A stretch of DNA of 11,882 bases. It comes from Acidimicrobiaceae bacterium (lineage in GTDB: Bacteria > Actinomycetota > Acidimicrobiia > Acidimicrobiales > Ilumatobacteraceae). Below the pieces are notes generated by a model, which was not told where the DNA came from, made no database searches, and saw only the letters and a list, made by a program, of their open reading frames with translations. Where the stretch lies: assembly GCA_947486675.1 (NCBI GenBank), contig CANKUF010000006.1, forward strand, positions 1 through 11,882. The letters are read 5' to 3'. Below, piece by piece: positions 6,758-11,882 of this stretch; position 1 is the first letter of the stretch, and every line of letters starts with the position of its first letter. A program made the translations under genes and the position numbers.

Positions 6758-7311
6758 TTGAAGAGACGTTGCTGGATGCCATGGACAAAATGGCAAGAGC
6801 CTGTGATCATGTGCAGTCCCAGTTTTTAGGCGTCCGAACAGGTCGTGCAAATGCCTCGCTCGTCGAGCGCATTCCCGTGGAGTATTACGGAGCAACCGTT
6901 CCGTTGCAGCAACTAGCCACCTTTCAGGTGCCTGAGGCGCGAATGCTGATCATTAAGCCTCACGACCGTGGGTCAATTGCCGCTATCGAAAAAGGCATTC
7001 AGTCGAGCGATCTAGGAGTATCCCCAGGAAACGATGGCGTGGTCATTCGATTGTCGTTTCCCATGCTGACCGAAGAGCGTCGCAAGGAATATGTGAAGGT
7101 TGTGAAAAATATGGCCGAAGATGGCCGCATTGCATTGCGCAACGTTCGACGCGATGCTCGCAAGGTTCTTGAAACGTCAGAAAAAGATGGCGACATCTCT
7201 AAAGACGATCTTGACCGTGCAGAAAAAGAACTCGACAAGCTCACACAAGAACATGTTGAACAAATTGAAAAAGCATTTGCACGCAAGGAACAAGAACTAC
7301 TCGAAGTGTAA
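6754..7311 (+). CDS. frr: Ribosome recycling factor
   Basis: This 185-residue protein, with EF-G, splits the post-termination ribosome. Length is exactly that of the family. Seen in sequence: the N-terminal helix with [23 protein letters not shown] (24-46), domain II with [22 protein letters not shown] (50-71), and the C-terminal helices with [11 protein letters not shown] (105-115) and the highly conserved RNVRRDA (129-135), ending in a charged coiled helix. The start is the GTG at 6754, which shares 4 bases with the pyrH stop (GTGA). The next in-frame ATG at 6781 would remove the first nine conserved residues. Coupled translation with pyrH is likely, since no strong Shine-Dalgarno precedes it. 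Confidence 0.97.
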   Translation: MIEETLLDAMDKMARACDHVQSQFLGVRTGRANASLVERIPVEYYGATVPLQQLATFQVPEARMLIIKPHDRGSIAAIEKGIQSSDLGVSPGNDGVVIRLSFPMLTEERRKEYVKVVKNMAEDGRIALRNVRRDARKVLETSEKDGDISKDDLDRAEKELDKLTQEHVEQIEKAFARKEQELLEV

Positions 7312-7322
7312 GGAGATCACTC

Positions 7323-8699
7323 ATGGCTGATGACAACTACGGAAGCGACAACACGAACGATCCAACGATTGACTTTGGTGACGAGTTCGGAGTAGTGCGG
7401 TTTGGAAGCGACGACGACAGTGGTCCAGCGCTTTCTTTCGGCGGTAACGAGACCGAGCAACTTCCTCATTGGACAGAACCAGCAACTGGTGAAATTCCAC
7501 GCTTTATGAAGCAAGACACCGAAGCTGCGCGACGTCCAGCGGCCGAAGTTGATGACGAAACAGATGTGTGGTCGGCATACAACGAACCATCAACAGGTGC
7601 TCGTCGTCCGCCAGTAGATCTCACAGGTGGTTCACGACGTTTCGAAACCACTACGCCACCACCGGTTGAGCGTCCTCGTCGTGAGGGTCGCATTGTGATC
7701 GGCACCGATCCAACAGGGGAAACGCGTCGTCCTGTCGCACCTCGCGATGCATCTGGCGCACAAGTGCGTCCAACTCAAGTCACTCGCGCAGGACGCCCCG
7801 CACAAGGTGGTCGACCTGGTCAGCGAGCAGGCGGAACCGGTTCAATATCACGTCCTCCAACTGGCGGTCGCGACTTGCCAACAGCAACTGCGGTTGGTGC
7901 ACTGATGCTCGCTGCATTTATTGGCGCATTGCTACTCAGCCCTGCTGTAGTCATGGTCATCGTGTTGGCTGCAATCGGATTGGCAGCATTTGAATTCTTC
8001 ACCCAAATTACGCAAGCGGGTTATCGACCAATTTCCATTATCGGAATTGTCGGTTGCGTTGCTGCTCCAGCAGTTGCATATTGGAAGGGTGACTCAGCAA
8101 TACCACTCGTGTTGATGTTTGCGTTCGTTGCTACGTCGTTGGTGTTTGTTAGCGGCGACAGCGTCGAATCGGGTCCAGTGCCAAATAGCGCAGCGACCAT
8201 GATTGCGCTCATGTGGATTGGACTTATGGGTTCGTACGCAGGACTCATTCTTCGCTGGTCAACACTTGGTGATGCATTTCAACATCGCGGAACCGACACG
8301 TTGTTCATCATCGTTGCCGGCGTTGTTGCCAACGACATTGCCGCATACTTTGTCGGCACCGCAATTGGCCGTCAACCATTGCGCGAATGGATTAGCCCGA
8401 AAAAGTCGGTTGAGGGTGTTATCGGCGGAACCATCGGAACTTTTGTGATTGTCGTGCTCGTTGGCATGCAGAGCACAACGTGGAACTCGTTTGGTTCATG
8501 GATTCTGCTGGCACTTGTCATCAGCGTGATGGCTCCACTTGGAGATCTCACCGAGTCCATGTTCAAGCGCAACCTTGACATCAAAGATTTTGGAACATTG
8601 TTGAGTGGACACGGCGGAGCGCTTGACCGCTTCGACAGCATGTTGTTTGTGTTGCCAGCCGTGTATTACCTCGGCATGGTTATTACGCCTTGGGCATAA
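7323..8699 (+). CDS. cdsA: Phosphatidate cytidylyltransferase with long charged N-terminal tail
   Basis: This 458-residue integral membrane enzyme makes CDP-diacylglycerol from phosphatidic acid and CTP, the branch point of phospholipid synthesis. The catalytic part (about 186-458) is normal in size, with roughly eight or nine hydrophobic segments, the SPKKSVEG block (358-365), and the CTP-transferase signature GDLTESMFKRNLDIKDFG followed by SGHGGALDRFDS (428-439). The first 185 residues are a soluble, probably disordered tail not found in the E. coli enzyme. Residues 1-85 are strongly acidic (about 21 Asp/Glu against 5 Arg/Lys). Residues 92-183 are Arg-, Pro- and Gly-rich with no lysine. The tail contains three copies of an [E/D]P-TG--R-like motif at about 52-60, 88-95 and 129-136. 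The ATG at 7323 has a clear AAGGAGA Shine-Dalgarno, which supports the tail being translated. The last 10 bases overlap dxr. Confidence 0.93.
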   Translation: MADDNYGSDNTNDPTIDFGDEFGVVRFGSDDDSGPALSFGGNETEQLPHWTEPATGEIPRFMKQDTEAARRPAAEVDDETDVWSAYNEPSTGARRPPVDLTGGSRRFETTTPPPVERPRREGRIVIGTDPTGETRRPVAPRDASGAQVRPTQVTRAGRPAQGGRPGQRAGGTGSISRPPTGGRDLPTATAVGALMLAAFIGALLLSPAVVMVIVLAAIGLAAFEFFTQITQAGYRPISIIGIVGCVAAPAVAYWKGDSAIPLVLMFAFVATSLVFVSGDSVESGPVPNSAATMIALMWIGLMGSYAGLILRWSTLGDAFQHRGTDTLFIIVAGVVANDIAAYFVGTAIGRQPLREWISPKKSVEGVIGGTIGTFVIVVLVGMQSTTWNSFGSWILLALVISVMAPLGDLTESMFKRNLDIKDFGTLLSGHGGALDRFDSMLFVLPAVYYLGMVITPWA

Positions 8700-9832
8700 C
8701 CCGAGTTGCAATTGCCGGTTCAACCGGTTCAATCGGCACACAAACGCTTGATTACATTGCGCAATGTGATGGTCAGTTTGAAGTTGTTGGCTTAGGGGTT
8801 GGCACATCTGCGCAAGCAGTAATTGCGCAAGCACAGCAATGGAAGCCAAAAGTCGTTGCTGTTGCCGATGAAGCGGCGCGCAAGGAAGTAGCCCAAGCAT
8901 TGCCCGGAGTTGAAGTGGTGGCCGACCAATCGGTGCTTGCCGAAAGTGCCGATGTAGTGCTGAATGGTGTTGTTGGTTTTGCCGGACTATCGGTCACCAT
9001 GTCTACGTTGCGCCTTGGGAAACGCCTTGCGCTTGCCAATAAGGAAAGTTTGATTGCTGCTGGTCCGGTTGTGCAACCGTTGCGCAAAGTCAAAGGAGCA
9101 GACATTGTTCCTGTAGACAGCGAGCATTGTGCAATTCACCAATGCTTGCGAAGTTCGATTGATAGTGGCAGGGAAGTGAATCGTTTGTTACTCACCGCAA
9201 GTGGTGGCCCATTTCGGGGTCGTTCGCGCGAGTCGTTAGCCACTGTGACTGTTGAAGAAGCCTTGAAACACCCAACATGGTCAATGGGTCCGAAGATCAC
9301 CGTCGACTCATCAACGTTGATGAACAAAGGTCTCGAAGTAATTGAAGCTCACGAGCTGTTTGGTACAAGTTTCGACGACATCGATGTTGTTGTTCACCCG
9401 CAGTCGGTGGTGCATTCAATGGTGGAATTCAATGACGGTGCAGTGATTGCACAATTGTCGATGCCCGATATGCGGCTGCCAATTGCATATGCATTGAGCT
9501 ATCCGCATCGCGCATCTGTGCCGTTTGGCTCAATTGATTGGTCAACGCTTGCACGACTTGATTTCGAAGTCCCTGACACGCAGACTTTCACATGTCTCAA
9601 CCTTGCATACCAAGCAGGACGCACAGGCGGCACTGCGCCGGCTTGGTTGAGTGCAGCAAATGAAGTTGCAGTGGAGGCTTTTTTGAACGGACAAATTACA
9701 TGGTCAAGAATTTCTGAAGTGATTGAAGCAACAATGCAGCAACATGACGGACTTGTGCCAACCATTGTCGAAGACATCTTGCATGCCGATGCACTGGCGC
9801 GTCGGTTTGCTTTGCAAGTGCTTTCAGCATGA
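8690..9832 (+). CDS. dxr: 1-deoxy-D-xylulose 5-phosphate reductoisomerase
   Basis: This 380-residue enzyme converts DXP to 2-C-methyl-D-erythritol 4-phosphate with NADPH and a divalent metal, the committed MEP-pathway step and the target of fosmidomycin. Seen: the NADPH-binding GSTGSIGTQTLD (10-21), ALANKESLIAAG (114-125), metal ligands in VDSEH (Asp143, Glu145) and NKGLE (Glu216), the substrate loop TASGGPFRG with HPTWSMG (194-200), and HPQSVVHSMVEF (236-247) before the C-terminal helical domain. The start must be the TTG at 8690, 10 bases inside cdsA: the reading frame has no other start codon close enough, and the Rossmann motif begins only five codons later. No Shine-Dalgarno is visible, so coupling to cdsA is likely. 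The stop overlaps rseP as ATGA. Confidence 0.95.
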   Translation: MGITRVAIAGSTGSIGTQTLDYIAQCDGQFEVVGLGVGTSAQAVIAQAQQWKPKVVAVADEAARKEVAQALPGVEVVADQSVLAESADVVLNGVVGFAGLSVTMSTLRLGKRLALANKESLIAAGPVVQPLRKVKGADIVPVDSEHCAIHQCLRSSIDSGREVNRLLLTASGGPFRGRSRESLATVTVEEALKHPTWSMGPKITVDSSTLMNKGLEVIEAHELFGTSFDDIDVVVHPQSVVHSMVEFNDGAVIAQLSMPDMRLPIAYALSYPHRASVPFGSIDWSTLARLDFEVPDTQTFTCLNLAYQAGRTGGTAPAWLSAANEVAVEAFLNGQITWSRISEVIEATMQQHDGLVPTIVEDILHADALARRFALQVLSA

Positions 9833-11073
9833 GCAATATGTATCGCAAGTTCCGCGAGCAAATGGCAGCCGGTGGAGACACGCAGGACCTCGCAGAAGAA
9901 CCGGCTAATCGAGGTGGCACTGTTTCGCTTATTGCGGTGCTTGCTCTTGTTGTTTGGCTGGCAATGCGCAATCCGTGGATGCTGGTGTTTGTCGTTGGTT
10001 TGATTATTTCGATTTTCCTTCATGAGTTTGGGCACTATTGGACGGCTCGAAAAACTGGCATGAAGGTAACGCAGTTTTACATGGGGTTTGGTCCGCGCCT
10101 GTGGAGCAGAAAACGTGGCGAGCTTGAGTATGGCGTTCGTGCATTTCCGTTAGGAGCTTTCGTCCGCATTGTTGGCATGAGCAACTTGGATGACTGCGAT
10201 CCGCAAGACGAGGACCGTTCGTATCGGTCCAAGTCGTACCCGCGCAGATTGCTCGTCATCACAGCGGGATCGCTCATGCATATGGTGATTGCGCTTGCAT
10301 TATTTGTTGGTGTGTATGCCGCTGCCGGACGCTTGGGTGAAACGGGAAGCGTACGCATTGTGTACGCACCAGTCAGTGGTTCGCCTGCTGCAGAAATCGG
10401 TCTACGTGAAGGTGACGTGATTAATTCAATCAATGGCGAAGTGTTGAAGTCGCGAGATGATCTGGTTGCTGCGATTACAAGCAACGCGCCAGGAGAGCAA
10501 ATCGCGATTGAGATCAATCGCGGCGGTGCCCCCCAGACCTTCGAAGCAACCTTGGTAGCTAATCCGGTAGATGCAACGCTCGGATACTTGGGCGTCGGCA
10601 CTGAATCAGTGGATTACATCAAACAATCACTGCCGAGTGCCGTTGTGTATGCGGTGCGGGATGGCGCACAAGCAATCGTCGGATCGGTGCAAGCAATTCC
10701 CAAAATCTTTAATCCAGCAAATGCTTTCAACAGCATTCGTGACTCGGCAGCAGATCCATCAACTCGGCCAAGCACGGTTGTTGGTGCAAGTCAGGTAGGC
10801 GGAGAAGCAGGCAAGCGCGATGGCTTGAAAGGTGTGCTGATGATGCTTGCTTACGTGAACGTATTCGTTGGCGTATTCAACATGTTTCCCTCACTGCCAT
10901 TCGATGGAGGGCACGCAGCAGTTGCTACCTATGAGCGTTTGCGCAGCCGCAAGGGCGTGCGGTATCGGGCCGATTTTGGCAAGATGATTCCGCTTGCAAC
11001 GGCAGTTGTTGCACTGTTGATCATGATTACTTTTGCTGGCTTGTATCTAGACATCACACAACCCTTCGGGTAG
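9829..11073 (+). CDS. rseP: Site-2 intramembrane zinc metalloprotease (RseP/Rip1, M50)
   Basis: This 414-residue membrane protease cuts substrates within the bilayer. Known actinobacterial members (M. tuberculosis Rip1) cleave anti-sigma factors. The active site is complete: HEFGH (His65, Glu66, His69) and the distant zinc ligand Asp359 in NMFPSLPFDGGH (351-362). A PDZ domain lies at about 173-245 (GSPAAEIGLREGDVINSING), with further membrane segments near 143-165, 335-353 and 387-407. The HExxH sits at residue 65, whereas Rip1 has it near residue 20. The extra N-terminus is a charged stretch (1-30) plus an additional hydrophobic segment (about 32-46). The start is the ATG at 9829 overlapping the dxr stop by 4 bases; an ATG at 9838 is possible but leaves the extension. 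The neighbours dxr and ispG match the conserved dxr-rip1-ispG order of Mycobacterium. Confidence 0.94.
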   Translation: MSNMYRKFREQMAAGGDTQDLAEEPANRGGTVSLIAVLALVVWLAMRNPWMLVFVVGLIISIFLHEFGHYWTARKTGMKVTQFYMGFGPRLWSRKRGELEYGVRAFPLGAFVRIVGMSNLDDCDPQDEDRSYRSKSYPRRLLVITAGSLMHMVIALALFVGVYAAAGRLGETGSVRIVYAPVSGSPAAEIGLREGDVINSINGEVLKSRDDLVAAITSNAPGEQIAIEINRGGAPQTFEATLVANPVDATLGYLGVGTESVDYIKQSLPSAVVYAVRDGAQAIVGSVQAIPKIFNPANAFNSIRDSAADPSTRPSTVVGASQVGGEAGKRDGLKGVLMMLAYVNVFVGVFNMFPSLPFDGGHAAVATYERLRSRKGVRYRADFGKMIPLATAVVALLIMITFAGLYLDITQPFG

Positions 11074-11089
11074 TGGCACACTGGTAGTC

Positions 11090-11882
11090 ATGAGTTTCGA
11101 ACGCCGCCAGACGAAGCAGATTCAGGTAGGCAAGGTGGCAGTTGGTGGCGGAGCGCCGATCAGCATCCAGTCCATGACCATCACAAAAACTGCAGATGTT
11201 GAAGGAACGCTCCAACAGATCTATGCGCTGGCTGCAGCAGGCTGCGACATTGTGCGTTGCACGTGTAACGAAATAGAAGCCGCAGAAGGACTTGCTCAAA
11301 TTGTTCCGCGCTCGCCGGTGCCAATCATCGCCGACATTCATCATCAATACAAAATGGCTCTCGCTGCTCTTGAAGCAGGCGTTCACGGGTTGCGTCTTAA
11401 CCCTGGCAACATTCGCAAGCCTGAGCACATCAAGGCAGTGGCAATGGAAGCGCGCGACCGCAATGTGCCAATTCGTATTGGCGTGAATGGCGGATCACTC
11501 GACCCTGCGCTGTATGAGAAGTACGGCGGTTTAACAGCAGAAGCAATGGTTGAGTCTGCGTTGCAAGAAATCGCCTATTTCCAAGAAGTCGATTTTGACC
11601 TCATCAAAATTTCGGTGAAAGCATCGAATGTTCCGCTCATGGTTGAGGCGTATCGCCAACTCAGCGCAGTCACCGACTACCCATTGCACTTAGGTGTAAC
11701 CGAGGCAGGTCCGCTTCCGAACGGCCTGATTAAAGCAACAGCCGGAATTTCTACGTTGCTGCTCGAAGGCATTGGCGACACCATTCGCTACAGCCTCACT
11801 GCCGATCCGGTGGAGGAAGCACGTGCTGGTAGGCAACTGCTTGAGTCACTTGGGTTGCGCGAGCGCAAGAACGTCGACCTCA
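11090..11882 (+). CDS. ispG: 4-hydroxy-3-methylbut-2-enyl diphosphate synthase (IspG/GcpE), 3'-truncated by window edge
   Basis: The first 264 codons are present; the family is usually about 360-400 residues. IspG reduces MEcPP to HMBPP, the penultimate MEP-pathway step, using a [4Fe-4S] cluster. The visible part is the TIM-barrel domain: VGKVAVGGGAPISIQSMT (13-30), GCDIVRC (51-57), PIIADIHHQYKMALAALEAG (78-97), RLNPGNI (102-108), RIGVNGGSL (129-137), LGVTEAG (201-207) and GIGDTIRYSLTADP (227-240). The cluster-binding C-terminal domain, with its cysteines, lies beyond the window, so completeness cannot be judged. The ATG at 11090 follows rseP by 16 bases with only a weak GGTAG (11083-11087) before it. 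With dxr it supplies two of the seven MEP steps from this locus. Confidence 0.95.
   Translation, partial: MSFERRQTKQIQVGKVAVGGGAPISIQSMTITKTADVEGTLQQIYALAAAGCDIVRCTCNEIEAAEGLAQIVPRSPVPIIADIHHQYKMALAALEAGVHGLRLNPGNIRKPEHIKAVAMEARDRNVPIRIGVNGGSLDPALYEKYGGLTAEAMVESALQEIAYFQEVDFDLIKISVKASNVPLMVEAYRQLSAVTDYPLHLGVTEAGPLPNGLIKATAGISTLLLEGIGDTIRYSLTADPVEEARAGRQLLESLGLRERKNVDL

Noticed and set aside
8715..8732. Tandem 9-base direct repeat CCGGTTCAA x2 at the start of dxr
   Set aside because: It encodes part of the obligatory GSTGSIG nucleotide-binding motif, where repeated Gly-Ser codons produce the repeat without further function.
9499..10601. Antisense open frames of 178 codons (9499-10035) and 174 codons (10077-10601) across dxr and rseP
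   Set aside because: Both are mirror frames of strongly conserved genes, with no start-site signals and no family resemblance.
1..11882. A hidden new multi-gene system such as a defence island or biosynthetic cluster
   Set aside because: All thirteen genes belong to known families in a conserved actinobacterial order, with no unexplained gap over 98 bases and no compositional break.

Overview
The window is a gene-dense piece of core bacterial chromosome. It carries thirteen protein genes, all on the + strand, with no RNA genes, mobile elements, CRISPR arrays or recognisable terminators. The order comM-dprA-xerC-whiG-(M23-like)-rpsB-tsf-pyrH-frr-cdsA-dxr-rseP-ispG, with a WhiG/FliA-type sigma factor between xerC and rpsB, points to an actinobacterium (Actinomycetota). 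Base composition looks to be around 50-60% GC by eye, low for the phylum. Together with the compact spacing this would fit an aquatic Acidimicrobiia (Ilumatobacter-like) lineage, but that finer placement is inference.

Layout. Positions 1-3056 hold DNA-processing genes: the C-terminal two thirds of the AAA+ ATPase ComM, the ssDNA-binding protein DprA, and the tyrosine recombinase XerC, with overlapping reading frames. Positions 3066-4263 hold a WhiG-type sigma factor and, overlapping its 3' end, a small exported protein with an M23/LytM fold whose metal and catalytic residues all appear to be lost. A 98-base gap, the largest in the window, precedes rpsB and contains a candidate leader hairpin touching the rpsB Shine-Dalgarno. 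Positions 4362-7311 hold the translation and nucleotide block: ribosomal protein S2, EF-Ts, UMP kinase and ribosome recycling factor. Positions 7323-11882 hold the envelope and isoprenoid block: CDP-diglyceride synthase CdsA with a long charged N-terminal tail, DXP reductoisomerase, the site-2 protease RseP/Rip1, and a truncated ispG cut by the window edge.

How the genes work together. S2, EF-Ts and RRF serve ribosome assembly, elongation and recycling. UMP kinase feeds pyrimidine nucleotides, including the CTP that CdsA uses. Dxr and IspG are two steps of the MEP isoprenoid pathway, and RseP cleaves membrane proteins, classically anti-sigma factors. Genes are joined by 4-base overlaps (comM/dprA, pyrH/frr, dxr/rseP) or longer overlaps (dprA/xerC, whiG/M23-like, cdsA/dxr), which suggests translational coupling.

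I found no convincing new multi-gene system. The points most worth a second look are the degenerate M23 protein coupled to whiG, the CdsA tail with an acidic half, a basic half and a repeated motif, competing hairpins inside dprA, the hairpin before rpsB, and an extra N-terminal membrane segment in RseP.
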